Notes: generated from the letters alone by a model not told the origin. 64,000 nt of DNA from Bradyrhizobium symbiodeficiens (GCF_002266465.3 NZ_CP029427.2:6202501-6266500), one strand, 5' to 3'. Counted from the first letter of the stretch, positions 51,990 to 61,003 are shown. Made by a program: numbers and translations.

Positions 51990-52877
51990 ATGACGATCGC
52001 CATCCGGCAGCTTCACAAACATTTTGTCGGCGAGGTTTCGGGCCTCGATTTGCGAAAGCCCCTCACCGAGGTTGAGGCGCGCGAGGTCGAGGCCGCGATG
52101 GACAAATACGCGGTGCTGGTTTTCCACGACCAGGACATCACCGACGAGCAGCAGATGGCTTTTGCGCTGAACTTCGGTCAGCGAGAAGATGCGCGTGGCG
52201 GCACCGTGACCAAGGCGCAGGACTACCGGCTCCAGTCGGGCCTCAACGACGTGTCCAATCTCGGCAAGGACGGCAGGCCGCTGGCGAAAGACAGCCGCAC
52301 GCATCTGTTCAATCTCGGCAACTGCCTGTGGCATTCCGACAGCTCGTTCCGTCCCATCCCGGCGAAATTCTCGCTGCTGTCGGCGCGGGTGGTGAACCCG
52401 AAGGGCGGCAACACCGAATTCGCCGACATGCGTGCCGCCTATGACGCACTCGACGACGAGACCAAGACGGAGATCGAGGACCTCGTCTGCGAACATTCGC
52501 TGATGTATTCGCGGGGCTCGCTCGGCTTCACCGAATATACCGACGACGAGAAGGAGATGTTCAAGCCGGTGCTGCAACGTCTCGTGCGAACCCATCCGGT
52601 CCATCGCCGCAAGTCGCTGTATCTGTCATCGCATGCCGGCAAGATCGTCAGCATGAGCGTGCCGGAGGGCCGCCTTTTGCTGCGCGATCTCAACGAGCAC
52701 GCGACGCAAGCAGAGTTCGTCTACGTCCACAAATGGAAGCTGCACGATCTCGTGATGTGGGACAACCGCCAGACCATGCACCGCGTCCGCCGCTACGACC
52801 AGTCGCAGCCCCGCGACATGCGCCGTGCCACGGTGGCAGGGACGGAGCCGACGGTGCAGCAGCAGGCGGCGGAGTAG
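51990..52877 (+). CDS. TfdA-alpha-like Fe(II)/2-oxoglutarate dioxygenase
   Basis: 295-residue TauD/TfdA-family oxygenase. Iron ligands: His115 and Asp117 in LWHSDSSF and His264 in MHRVRRYD. Blocks shared with 2,4-D dioxygenase TfdA: GGNTEFADMRAAYDAL, LVRTHP, GRLLLRDLNEHATQ, EFVYVHKWKLHDLVMWDNRQ. Bradyrhizobium species are known to carry tfdA-alpha homologues of about this size, some active on phenoxyacetates, so an aryloxyalkanoate or similar ether is a plausible substrate, but not shown here. GGGAGA precedes the ATG by 7 bases. Confidence 0.88.
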   Translation: MTIAIRQLHKHFVGEVSGLDLRKPLTEVEAREVEAAMDKYAVLVFHDQDITDEQQMAFALNFGQREDARGGTVTKAQDYRLQSGLNDVSNLGKDGRPLAKDSRTHLFNLGNCLWHSDSSFRPIPAKFSLLSARVVNPKGGNTEFADMRAAYDALDDETKTEIEDLVCEHSLMYSRGSLGFTEYTDDEKEMFKPVLQRLVRTHPVHRRKSLYLSSHAGKIVSMSVPEGRLLLRDLNEHATQAEFVYVHKWKLHDLVMWDNRQTMHRVRRYDQSQPRDMRRATVAGTEPTVQQQAAE

Positions 52878-52896
52878 AATTTGCTCAACAAACGTG

Positions 52897-53010
52897 GTCA
52901 TCGCCCGGCTTGACCGGGCGATCCAGTATTCCAGAGGCTTGCGTTGGATAGCTCGCTCTCGCAACGGTCGCTGCGGCGTACTGGATGCCCCGGTCGAGCC
53001 GGGGCATGAC
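52897..53010. repeat. Inverted-repeat element, family 3, copy B
   Basis: GTCATCGCCCGGCTTGACCG..GATCCAGTA and TACTGGATGCCCCGGTCGAG..GGGGCATGAC form an imperfect inverted repeat between the dioxygenase and algH genes, which converge. Related in design to 19556-19638. Confidence 0.7.
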
Positions 53011-53057
53011 AGCGAGGGCGACGCGCGATACGGGAGTACGTTGCCGCAGCTGCTACG

Positions 53058-53702
53058 TCACGCGTGCCCGGCCTCGTTCGAGAGCATGCCGGGATCGATG
53101 CCGATCTTGCGCAAGGCGCGTCCGTACTTGTCGTCGACGTCGTCACCGAAGATCAGATCCGAATCCGCATCGCAATGCAGCCAGCCGTTGCTCTGGATCT
53201 CGGTCTCGAGCTGGCCCGGCGCCCAGCCGGCATAGCCGAGCGCGAGGATGGCATGCTTGGGACCCGAGCCGTTGGCGATCGCGCGCAGGATATCGACGGT
53301 CGCCGTGAGGCAGACTCCGTCGTCGATCCGCAGCGTAGCGTTTTCGATATAGAAGTCGCTGGAATGCAGCACGAAGCCGCGGCCGGTGTCGACCGGGCCG
53401 CCGCGCAGCACTTTCATGCTTTCGGCATTCTCCGGCAGCCTGATGTGCTCGCCCTTCTTGATGATGCCGAGCTGCTGCAACAGCTCGGGAAAATCGATGC
53501 TGCCGGCCGGATGGTTCACGATGATCCCCATCGCCCCTTCCGCCGAATGGGCGCAGAGATAGATGACCGAACGTTCGAAGCGGGAATCGCCCATGACGGG
53601 CATCGCGATCAGCAGCCGGCCGTCGAGATAACCGGCTGAATTGGGCAGCCCGGGCCCCGCGCTGCGGGTGCTTTCGCCCGTTCTCTTGCCTGTGGGAGCC
53701 AT
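53058..53702 (-). CDS. AlgH/YqgE (DUF179) family protein
   Basis: 214 residues. Conserved features: YLDGRLLIAMPVMGDSRFER, SVIYLCAHSAEGAMGIIVNH, LRGGPVDTGRGFVLHSSDF, GYAGWAPGQLETEIQSNGWL and a final DLIFGDD. The DUF179 fold is widespread; AlgH was linked to alginate regulation in Pseudomonas but the biochemical function is unclear. Divergent from the DsbD-domain gene, 142 bases between. Confidence 0.92.
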   Translation of the reverse strand: MAPTGKRTGESTRSAGPGLPNSAGYLDGRLLIAMPVMGDSRFERSVIYLCAHSAEGAMGIIVNHPAGSIDFPELLQQLGIIKKGEHIRLPENAESMKVLRGGPVDTGRGFVLHSSDFYIENATLRIDDGVCLTATVDILRAIANGSGPKHAILALGYAGWAPGQLETEIQSNGWLHCDADSDLIFGDDVDDKYGRALRKIGIDPGMLSNEAGHA

Positions 53703-53844
53703 CGGTGAAGCACTCCGGTTTCAATTCCTATCCTGATGTCGGGCCGGGCTGCTGTCAAATCAAGGCTTGCAGGGACGCGATTCCAATGCCTCCATCACAA
53801 GCAATTCAATGGTTTGCCCAGGGGTGACCCTGTAAAGACGTATC

Positions 53845-54684
53845 ATGCTCACAAGAGTTCCCCTGCGTGCGGCGATTGGCGTCGTGACAACCCTGCTTGC
53901 GTCGTCGCTGGCCATCGCAGCCCGTGCCGACGACGCATCGCCGTGGCAGCGCGACGGACATTCCGCGGTACGGTTGCTCGCGGGATCGCGCAGCGGCGCG
54001 GTTCTGCTCGGCGGTATCGCGTTCCAGATCCAGCCCGGGTGGAAAACCTACTGGCGCATGCCCGGCGATTCCGGCGTCCCGCCGCGGTTCGACTTCTCGA
54101 AATCGGACAATGTCGAGGCGGTGACTGTGATGTGGCCTGCGCCGCTGAAATTCGACGACGGCGCAGGCGGCCATTCGATCGGCTATCACAACCAGATCGT
54201 GCTGCCCCTGCGCATCGTCGCCAAGGCGGCCGACAAGCCCGTGACCTTGCGTGCCGAGATCAACTACGCGGTGTGCGAGAAGCTCTGCATTCCGGTCGAG
54301 GCCAGCGCCGAGCTCGGCTTCAACAACGTCGCCTCGACCGAGGACGCCAATCTGCGTGCAGCACTCGACACCGTGCCCAAGCCTGCCAATATCGGCGATC
54401 CCAATCCGCTCACCATCCGCGACGTCAAGCGCGACGGGCCCAAGAACGTGGTGGTGGACGTCGTTGTGCCCGACAGCCGCAACGTCAATCTGTATGTGGA
54501 AGGGCCCACGCCGGATTGGGCACTGCCGATTCCGGAGCCGGTCAAGGACAGCCCGGCAGGCGTGAAGCGCTTTTCGTTCGAGCTCGACGGCCTGCCGCCG
54601 GGCGCCAAGCCCGACGGCGCAGCGCTGAAGTTCACACTGGTTGGGCCGGAGAAATCGTACGAGTTCAATACGAACCTGGAGTAG
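53845..54684 (+). CDS. Stand-alone DsbD N-terminal-domain (ScsB-like) periplasmic protein
   Basis: 279 residues. Signal peptide (MLTRVPLRAAIGVVTTLLAS..AARA). The mature protein matches the N-terminal periplasmic domain of DsbD/ScsB: VRLLAGSRSGAVLLGGIAFQ, IQPGWKTYWRMPGDSGVPP, HNQIVLPLRI, and the Cys pair in YAVCEKLCIPVEA. The central membrane domain and C-terminal thioredoxin domain are absent, so electrons must come from another partner, which is not encoded nearby. Possible role: reducing or metal-related protein in the periplasm. Confidence 0.85.
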   Translation: MLTRVPLRAAIGVVTTLLASSLAIAARADDASPWQRDGHSAVRLLAGSRSGAVLLGGIAFQIQPGWKTYWRMPGDSGVPPRFDFSKSDNVEAVTVMWPAPLKFDDGAGGHSIGYHNQIVLPLRIVAKAADKPVTLRAEINYAVCEKLCIPVEASAELGFNNVASTEDANLRAALDTVPKPANIGDPNPLTIRDVKRDGPKNVVVDVVVPDSRNVNLYVEGPTPDWALPIPEPVKDSPAGVKRFSFELDGLPPGAKPDGAALKFTLVGPEKSYEFNTNLE

Positions 54685-54820
54685 CCGTCGTCCTGGCGAA
54701 GGCCAGGACGACATTGGGAACACCCAACCGAATCTTAACGAATGGTTGCTAGTTCCCAAGGCTGCTGCGGCAAGTCTGCCGCGACGTGCGCGAGCGCCCC
54801 GGGGACCCTTCGAATTGGCC

Positions 54821-56182
54821 GTGACGGATGCAGAACCCGCAACCACCGGACCGGCCGCGCTGATCGCGCGGTTGCGGGCCAGGCTGACGGGCGGCTCGAA
54901 CGAAGCATCGCTGACGCGGCGGCTGGCCGGCACCATCTTCATCATCCGCGTCATCAGCGCAGGCCTTGCCTATGTCTCGCAGGTGCTGCTGGCGCGCTGG
55001 ATGGGCACGTCCGACTACGGCATCTATGTCTATGTCTGGACCTGGGTGCTGCTGCTCGGCAGCATGATGGATTTCGGCATCTCGGCCTCGGCGCAAAAAA
55101 TCATTCCGGAGTATCGCGCCAGCGGCGAGCAGGCGTTGCTGCGCGGCTTTCTCTCCGGCAGCCGCTGGCTGACTTTTGCGGTGTCGACACTGGTCTCGCT
55201 CGCCCTCGCCGGCATCGTCAGGCTGCTGTCGCCCTGGATCGACCCGGCCGAGGAGCTGCCGCTCTATATCGGCTGCATGACCCTGCCCGCCTTCGTCGTT
55301 GCCAACACCCAGGACGGCATCGCGCGCTCGCATGACTGGATGCAGCTCGGCCTGATGCCGCAATTCATCATCCGCCAGGGACTGATCATCGGCATCACGG
55401 GCGCTGCTTTTCTCTTCGGCTACCATCTCGGCGCGATCGCGGCTATGGTTGCGAGCGCGGGCGCGGTCTGGATCGCGATGACCGGGCAGATGGTGGTGCT
55501 GAACCGCAAGCTCGCCAACCATATCGAGCCCGGTCCCAAGACCTACGACATCGGCGGCTGGCTCGCCGTCTCGCTGCCGATCCTGCTGGTCGAGAGCTTC
55601 TACCTGCTGCTGTCCTATACCGACGTGCTGGTGCTGCAGCAATTCCGCCCCTCCGACGAGGTCGGCGTTTACTTCGCGGTGGTGAAGACGCTGGCGCTGG
55701 TCTCGTTCATCCACTACGCGATGTCGGCGACGACGGCGCATCGCTTCGCCGAATACAACGCAAGCGGCGACAAGGCGCGGCTGTCGGCCTATGTCGCGCA
55801 CGCCATCAGCTGGACGTTCTGGCCGTCGCTGGCCGCGACCATCGTGCTGCTCGCGATCGGCAAGCCGCTGCTCTGGCTGTTCGGGCCGCAATTCACCGTC
55901 GGCTACGACATCATGTTCGTCGCCGCCATCGGACTCGTGGTGCGCTCCGCGATCGGACCGGTCGAGCGGCTGCTCAACATGCTGGGCCAGCAGAAGATCT
56001 GCGCGCTCGCTTATGCGCTGGCCTTCGTGATGAACCTCGTGCTCTGCATCGCACTCGTGCCGCGCTACGGCGGCCACGGCGCCGCAGCCGCAACCTCGAT
56101 CTCGCTCACCTTCGAGACGGTGCTGCTGTTCTGGATCGTGCGGCAGCGGCTTGGGCTGCACGTGCTGGCGTTTGGTAAATAG
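54821..56182 (+). CDS. Polysaccharide/oligosaccharide flippase (MATE/Wzx-like)
   Basis: About 453 residues from a GTG at 54821 (TTG at 54815 also possible). About 12 hydrophobic helices, starting LAGTIFIIRVISAGLAYVSQ, with LLARWMGTSDYGIYVYVWTW matching the Wzx-type N-terminal signature (LA..LGP..YG.Y). A second homologous half begins near IGGWLAVSLPILLVESFYLL. Would flip a lipid-linked sugar or similar across the inner membrane. It is not in a sugar cluster: the DsbD-domain gene is upstream and a TSUP gene downstream. A longer frame upstream is Arg-rich and unlikely. Confidence 0.85.
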   Translation: MTDAEPATTGPAALIARLRARLTGGSNEASLTRRLAGTIFIIRVISAGLAYVSQVLLARWMGTSDYGIYVYVWTWVLLLGSMMDFGISASAQKIIPEYRASGEQALLRGFLSGSRWLTFAVSTLVSLALAGIVRLLSPWIDPAEELPLYIGCMTLPAFVVANTQDGIARSHDWMQLGLMPQFIIRQGLIIGITGAAFLFGYHLGAIAAMVASAGAVWIAMTGQMVVLNRKLANHIEPGPKTYDIGGWLAVSLPILLVESFYLLLSYTDVLVLQQFRPSDEVGVYFAVVKTLALVSFIHYAMSATTAHRFAEYNASGDKARLSAYVAHAISWTFWPSLAATIVLLAIGKPLLWLFGPQFTVGYDIMFVAAIGLVVRSAIGPVERLLNMLGQQKICALAYALAFVMNLVLCIALVPRYGGHGAAAATSISLTFETVLLFWIVRQRLGLHVLAFGK

Positions 56183-56379
56183 GCACTACGTCGCCGCCTT
56201 TGCTCGCTTCCCTTGGGGAACGACTGTTTCGCGGCGCGGCTGGCAACAACCGGAAATACCTCTCTATTTCCGACGCGCAGCACGATTTTTCTTATTCAGC
56301 CCAAGCGGTTGCGTCCCAGGGAAGGTTTATTCTACGTCGTATTGCCCAACCGACGAGATCAACCTAAGATTCTCCAGAT

Positions 56380-57204
56380 ATGTTCGATCCACTCTACGTC
56401 GCTTCCGGTTTCGGCGTCGGCCTCCTCATCGGGATGACCGGCGTGGGCGGCGGTTCGTTGATGACGCCGCTGCTGATATTGCTGTTCGGTGTTCATCCCT
56501 CCACCGCGGTCGGCACCGATCTGCTCTATGCCGCCGCCACCAAGACCGGCGGCAGCGTGGTGCATGGCTGGGCGCGCAGCGTGCACTGGCCGGCGGTGCT
56601 GCGGCTCGCCTGTGGCAGCATTCCCGCGAGCGCGCTGACGCTGCTGGTGCTGTGGAAACTCGATCTCAGAGGCGATTCCGAGCGCAGCCTGATCAATCTG
56701 GTGCTGTGCTTCGCGCTGCTGCTGACCGCGACCTCGCTGATCTTCCGCAAATCCATCATGGAGCGTTATCGCGGCCGGCTCGAACAGGTCGACGAGCGCA
56801 GCACCGCGATTGCGACCGTCGTCACCGGCATCGTGCTCGGCGTGCTGGTGTCGATTTCGTCGGTCGGTGCCGGTGCGGTCGGCGTCACCGTGCTGCTGCT
56901 GCTCTACCCTCGCCTGCCGATGGCAACCATCGTCGGCTCCGACATCGCCCATGCGGTGCCGTTGACACTGGTCGCCGGCATCGGGCACTGGGCGCTCGGC
57001 GACGTCGATTGGGCGCTGATGGGCGTGCTGCTGATGGGCTCGCTGCCCGGCATCATCGTCGGCAGTTACAGCGCGACGCGGGTGCCGGAGACGGTGCTGC
57101 GGCTGACGCTCGCCAGCGTGTTGTTCGTGGTCGCCGGCAAGATCATGTTCGCGGAGTTGAACCTGTCGTCGGCGTTCGTGACGGCGCTGGCCTGGACGCA
57201 TTAG
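56380..57204 (+). CDS. TSUP (TauE/SafE) family membrane transporter
   Basis: 274 residues with about eight hydrophobic helices. N-terminal TSUP motif GVGLLIGMTGVGGGSLMTPL, then LLFGVHPSTAVGTDLLYAA, and the repeated second-half motif SISSVGAGAVGVTVLLLLYP. The family exports sulfite or sulfoacetate or takes up small organosulfur/organic anions. No sulfonate gene adjoins it; the cys operon lies about 2.8 kb away on the other strand. Substrate not determined. Confidence 0.9.
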   Translation: MFDPLYVASGFGVGLLIGMTGVGGGSLMTPLLILLFGVHPSTAVGTDLLYAAATKTGGSVVHGWARSVHWPAVLRLACGSIPASALTLLVLWKLDLRGDSERSLINLVLCFALLLTATSLIFRKSIMERYRGRLEQVDERSTAIATVVTGIVLGVLVSISSVGAGAVGVTVLLLLYPRLPMATIVGSDIAHAVPLTLVAGIGHWALGDVDWALMGVLLMGSLPGIIVGSYSATRVPETVLRLTLASVLFVVAGKIMFAELNLSSAFVTALAWTH

Positions 57205-57224
57205 GCCCAACCGAGCGGCGGAAT

Positions 57225-57314
57225 CGTAGGGTGGGCAAAGCGAAGCGTGCCCACCACTTTTTCAATTGAGGGTGATGGTGGGCACGGCGCTTTCGCGCCT
57301 TTGCCCACCCTACG
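57225..57314. repeat. Inverted-repeat element, family 5, copy B
   Basis: CGTAGGGTGGGCAAAG at 57225-57240 and CTTTGCCCACCCTACG-type end at 57299-57314 are reverse complements; inner arms GCGTGCCCACCA and TGGTGGGCACG also pair. The centre is AT-rich. Lies between converging genes (TSUP and bdhA) and may stop transcription from both sides. Confidence 0.85.
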
Positions 57315-57323
57315 GCACTGCCC

Positions 57324-58112
57324 CTATTCCGCCGTCCAGCCGCCATCGATCGAGAGATTGCTGCCGGTGATCTGGGCGGCATCATCGCCGCACAGGAACA
57401 GCGCCAAGGCCGCGACCTGCTCGGACGTCACGAACTCCTTGGTCGGCTGCGCGTCGAGTAGCACGTCGTTGATGACCTGCTCGCGCGTGAGATTGCGCGC
57501 CTTCATCGTGTCGGGGATCTGCTTCTCCACCAGCGGCGTCCAGACGTAGCCGGGGCTGATGCAGTTGCAGGTGATCTTGTGGGTCGCAACCTCCAGCGCC
57601 ACGGTCTTGGTGAGACCGGCGATGCCGTGCTTGGCCGAGACGTAGGCCGACTTGAAGGGCGAGGCGACCAGCGAATGCGCCGATGCGGTGTTGATGATGC
57701 GACCCCAGCCCTTCTTCTTCATGCCGGGCACCGCTGCGCGGATGGCGTGAAAGGCCGAGGACAGGTTGATGGCGATGATCTGGTCCCATTTCTCGAGCGG
57801 GAATTCCTCGATCGGCGAGACGAACTGGATGCCGGCATTGTTGACGAGGACGTCGACGGAGCCAAAGGTCTTCTCACCAAGCGCGATCATGCCGGCGATC
57901 TCGGCCGGCTTGGTCATGTCGGCGGGCGAATAGATCGCCTTGACGCCGAAATCGGACTCGATCTTCGAGCGCTCCTTCTCGATGTCCTCCGGCGAGCCGA
58001 AGCCGTTGATGACGACATTGGCGCCGGCGGCGGCGAAGGCGCGTGCGTAAGCGAGCCCGATGCCGCTGGTGGACCCGGTCACGACGGCGTTCTTGCCTGA
58101 CAGACTACCCAT
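57324..58112 (-). CDS. bdhA: 3-hydroxybutyrate dehydrogenase
   Basis: 262-residue SDR oxidising 3-hydroxybutyrate to acetoacetate with NAD, the step after polyhydroxybutyrate depolymerisation. Motifs: TGSTSGIGLAYARAFAAAGA, NNAGIQFVSPIEEFP, catalytic NTASAHSLVASPFKSAYVSA K, and the family-specific CISPGYVWTPLVEKQIPD with SIDGGWTAE at the end. The patatin gene ends one base before its ATG on the same strand, so they are strictly co-transcribed. Confidence 0.95.
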   Translation of the reverse strand: MGSLSGKNAVVTGSTSGIGLAYARAFAAAGANVVINGFGSPEDIEKERSKIESDFGVKAIYSPADMTKPAEIAGMIALGEKTFGSVDVLVNNAGIQFVSPIEEFPLEKWDQIIAINLSSAFHAIRAAVPGMKKKGWGRIINTASAHSLVASPFKSAYVSAKHGIAGLTKTVALEVATHKITCNCISPGYVWTPLVEKQIPDTMKARNLTREQVINDVLLDAQPTKEFVTSEQVAALALFLCGDDAAQITGSNLSIDGGWTAE

Positions 58113-58113
58113 T

Positions 58114-59289
58114 CTATTCGCTCCTTTTTGCCGGGGGCGCGGAGACGTTCCCCGTGAGATCGTAGGTCACCATGGTCTCGCCGGATTGCGGCCGCTCGAG
58201 CCAATCCTTGTGGCGCATCGACAGATGCACGTCGTGCACGCCGGCCTCCCAGTGCTCGACCATGGCGACATGCGAGAAGTCGTAATCCTTGGACGAGGAT
58301 TCGTAGTTCTTGCTGCGATAGATCAGATGCACCACGGTGACGGTGCTTTCACGCGATACCTTCGCGAGGAATTCCACGGAAGGGTCGTTCTTGAGATAAT
58401 CGGGCAATTTGGAAATCAGGTCGCGCACGGCCTTGCGGGCGTTGTGCAGCTGCTTGTTCTTGTCGGTGTTCATCCGCGTGCGGCTGGAGAAGCGAATGTC
58501 CTTCTCGCGCTCGGTGGCCTCGAGCAGCGAGGTCGGCAAATCGCCGCGGGCGGAGAACAGGTCGACCTGGAAGATCAGCATGTCGCGATCGACCTCGGCA
58601 TCGAGCACGTAGTCCAGCGGCGTGTTGGAGGCGATGCCGCCGTCCCAGTAATGCTCGCCGTCGATTACGACGGAGGGAAAGCCGGGCGGCAGCGCGCCGG
58701 AGGCCATGATGTGCTCGGGGCCGATGGTTTTGCCGAGCTTCTTGAACTCGTAATTGTCGAAATATTTGAAATTGCCCGAGGTGACGCCGACCGCGCCGAC
58801 CGACAGGCGCGTCTTGAGGTCATTGATGCGGTCGAAATCAACCAGACGCTCCAGCGTCTTCTTCAAGGGCGCGGTGTCGTAATAGCTCTCGGCCTGCGGG
58901 CTACCGGGCGGCCAGAGCGGCGCCGGCGGAATCCGCGGCGTGAAGAAGCCGGGCACGCCGAAGGTCGCGATCAGCGCGGCGCTGGTGGAGTTGAACAGTT
59001 CGCGGCTGTGGTCGCTCTTGCCGATCGGTTTCCACGGCACCGGCGCGGAGACCATCTCCCAGAATTCCTTGAGCCGCTTGACGCGCGTCGGGCCCTCATT
59101 GCCGGCGATGATGGCGGCGTTGACCGCGCCGATCGAGATGCCGGCGACCCATTCCGGCTCGAAGCCCTGGCCGCACAGCGCCTGATAAGCGCCGGCCTGA
59201 TAGGAGCCAAGCGCCCCGCCGCCCTGGAGGACCAGGACGCGTTGCGCATTCGCAGGGATGCTGGCGGATTCCGTGGTATGATCGGTCAT
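58114..59289 (-). CDS. Patatin-like phospholipase (with DUF3734-type C-terminus)
   Basis: 391-residue serine lipid hydrolase. Oxyanion loop LVLQGGGALGSYQAGAY (about 18-34), nucleophile in GISIGA (Ser about 52), catalytic Asp in WDGGIASNTPLDY (about 215). The C-terminal ~110 residues (from about 280) include a region of DUF3734 type. Upstream of bdhA in the same operon with a one-base spacing; this pair is common in Rhizobiales and could link lipid or PHB-granule turnover to hydroxybutyrate use, which is inference. Confidence 0.93.
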   Translation of the reverse strand: MTDHTTESASIPANAQRVLVLQGGGALGSYQAGAYQALCGQGFEPEWVAGISIGAVNAAIIAGNEGPTRVKRLKEFWEMVSAPVPWKPIGKSDHSRELFNSTSAALIATFGVPGFFTPRIPPAPLWPPGSPQAESYYDTAPLKKTLERLVDFDRINDLKTRLSVGAVGVTSGNFKYFDNYEFKKLGKTIGPEHIMASGALPPGFPSVVIDGEHYWDGGIASNTPLDYVLDAEVDRDMLIFQVDLFSARGDLPTSLLEATEREKDIRFSSRTRMNTDKNKQLHNARKAVRDLISKLPDYLKNDPSVEFLAKVSRESTVTVVHLIYRSKNYESSSKDYDFSHVAMVEHWEAGVHDVHLSMRHKDWLERPQSGETMVTYDLTGNVSAPPAKRSE

Positions 59290-59376
59290 AAGGGAACAAT
59301 AGCAACAATAGCAAAAGGCGCGCCACCGTGGCGACCCTCCGCCGCGGCGTCAATGCATGCCGGGATCAAGTCTGGC

Positions 59377-59877
59377 TTACCGCTCCGTCGAGGCCAGGAT
59401 CATGGTCCAGAACACCTTGTATTTGGTGCCGGGAGCATAGCTCGCCGCGATGCCCAATTTTGTGACACCGCCCTTGAGCATGTTGGCGCGGTGGGGTGGC
59501 GAGTCGCGCCAGCCGGAAAACGCTTCCGCCAGCGTATGATAGCCGGCCGAAATGTTCTCGACCGCCACGGTCGCGGGATAGCCGCCGGCGGCCAGGCGCT
59601 TGGCCAGCGGCGCGCGGACGTCGTGGTCCATCTTGTTGGCCGCCGCCATGGCATTGGACTGGGATTCGGCAAGCCGCATCAGGTCGGGGTCAATGACGAC
59701 GGTGCCGAGCGCGTTGTTCTGGCGGTATTGCGAGATCATGATCGCGGCCGCCTGCGCATCGAGCTTTGAGCCCGGGACCGCCATGTCGGCATACATCGAC
59801 GGCTGCTGGACCGGTGCCTCGTTGCCGGCACAGCCGGCAAGCAGCAAAATGATGAGAATTGCGGCCGCAGCGCGCAT
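59377..59877 (-). CDS. CAP-domain lipoprotein
   Basis: 166 residues from MRAAAAILIILLLAGCAGNE: a short signal with lipobox LLAGC, so lipid-anchored. The rest is a CAP/SCP (YkwD-like) domain: MISQYRQNNALGTVVIDPDL, AQSQSNAMAAANKMDHD-like block with His, VAVENISAGYHTLAEAFSGW, SPPHRANMLKG (conserved His) and a final FWTMIL. Function of bacterial CAP proteins is mostly unknown. 88 bases after the end of cysA, same strand; probably a separate unit. A longer frame to 60207 is not needed. Confidence 0.88.
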   Translation of the reverse strand: MRAAAAILIILLLAGCAGNEAPVQQPSMYADMAVPGSKLDAQAAAIMISQYRQNNALGTVVIDPDLMRLAESQSNAMAAANKMDHDVRAPLAKRLAAGGYPATVAVENISAGYHTLAEAFSGWRDSPPHRANMLKGGVTKLGIAASYAPGTKYKVFWTMILASTER

Positions 59878-59965
59878 GTAGGGGCCCCCGAATGAGGGGC
59901 CGTTGTTGCATACCAACCGTGGCTGAAAGGTGAATTTTGAAGAAAATTCGACCTGACGCGACGGC

Positions 59966-61003
59966 TCAACTGCCCGCAAATATCCGGTAGCGGCGGGGCT
60001 CAAGGCCGATGGTGTCGCCGGCGTGCAGTTCCTTGTCGCGGGGGGCGTCGATCTCGATGGTCTCGCCGCCTGACAATGCGACCTCGGCACGCTGCACGGG
60101 ACCGAAATTACGGACGTGTCGCACGGCGCCTTCAAGGGCGCCGCTGCCGGGGGGCCCGACCAGCATGTCATGTCGCCGCACGAACAGTTTTGACGCGCCA
60201 GGCGCAAGTCCGTCCGCCGTGAGGCCTAACGGCCGGCCACCGAGCCTGATCACGCCTGCTTCGACCTGGACCGGCAGCTCGATGGACTCGCCGATGAAGC
60301 CGTGGACGAACGCGCTTGCCGGGCTTTCATAGACGTCGTCGGGCGAGCCGATCTGCTCGATCCTGCCCTTGTCCATGACGACGACGCGGTTGGCGACCTC
60401 GAGCGCCTCCTCCTGGTCGTGGGTCACGAAGATGGAGGTGACGCTGATCTCGCGATGAAGCGAGCGCAACCATTTGCGCAGCTCCTTGCGCACCTTGGCA
60501 TCGAGCGCGCCGAAGGGCTCGTCGAGCAAGAGGATGCGCGGCTCGATCGCGAGCGCACGGGCGAGCGCGATGCGCTGGCGCTGGCCGCCGGAAAGCTGGC
60601 TCGGGTAGCGATCGGCGAGCCAGTCGAGTTGCACGAGATCGAGCAACTCCTTGACCCGCGCCCGGATCGCCCCCTCGTCTTTTCGGACCGCACGTGGCTG
60701 TACGCGCAGGCCGAAAGCCACGTTCTCGAACACCGTCATGTGGCGGAACAGCGCGTAATGCTGGAACACGAAGCCGACATGCCGCTCGCGCGCGCCCTGC
60801 GCCAGCGCATCCTCGCCGTTGATGAGGACTTCACCTGAGTCAGGCCAATCGAGCCCGGCGACGATCCGCAGCAGCGTGGTCTTTCCCGATCCGGACGGCC
60901 CGAGCAGCGCAACCAACTCGCCGCTCTCGACCTTGAGGTCGACACCGTCGAGGGCTTTGAAGCTGCCGAACGTCTTGACGAGATTTCTGACTTCAATGGT
61001 CAC
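59966..61003 (-). CDS. cysA: Sulfate/thiosulfate ABC transporter ATPase CysA
   Basis: 345-residue ATPase energising sulfate import. Walker A LLGPSGSGKTTLLRIVAGLD (about 33-52), HVGFVFQHYALFRHMTVFENV, signature LSGGQRQRIALARAL, Walker B ILLLDEPFGALDAKVRKELR, and a C-terminal TOBE-type regulatory domain (about 245-345). VTSIFVTHDQEEALEVANRV is the H-loop. It overlaps the end of cysW by 11 bases, last gene of the operon. Confidence 0.96.
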   Translation of the reverse strand: MTIEVRNLVKTFGSFKALDGVDLKVESGELVALLGPSGSGKTTLLRIVAGLDWPDSGEVLINGEDALAQGARERHVGFVFQHYALFRHMTVFENVAFGLRVQPRAVRKDEGAIRARVKELLDLVQLDWLADRYPSQLSGGQRQRIALARALAIEPRILLLDEPFGALDAKVRKELRKWLRSLHREISVTSIFVTHDQEEALEVANRVVVMDKGRIEQIGSPDDVYESPASAFVHGFIGESIELPVQVEAGVIRLGGRPLGLTADGLAPGASKLFVRRHDMLVGPPGSGALEGAVRHVRNFGPVQRAEVALSGGETIEIDAPRDKELHAGDTIGLEPRRYRIFAGS

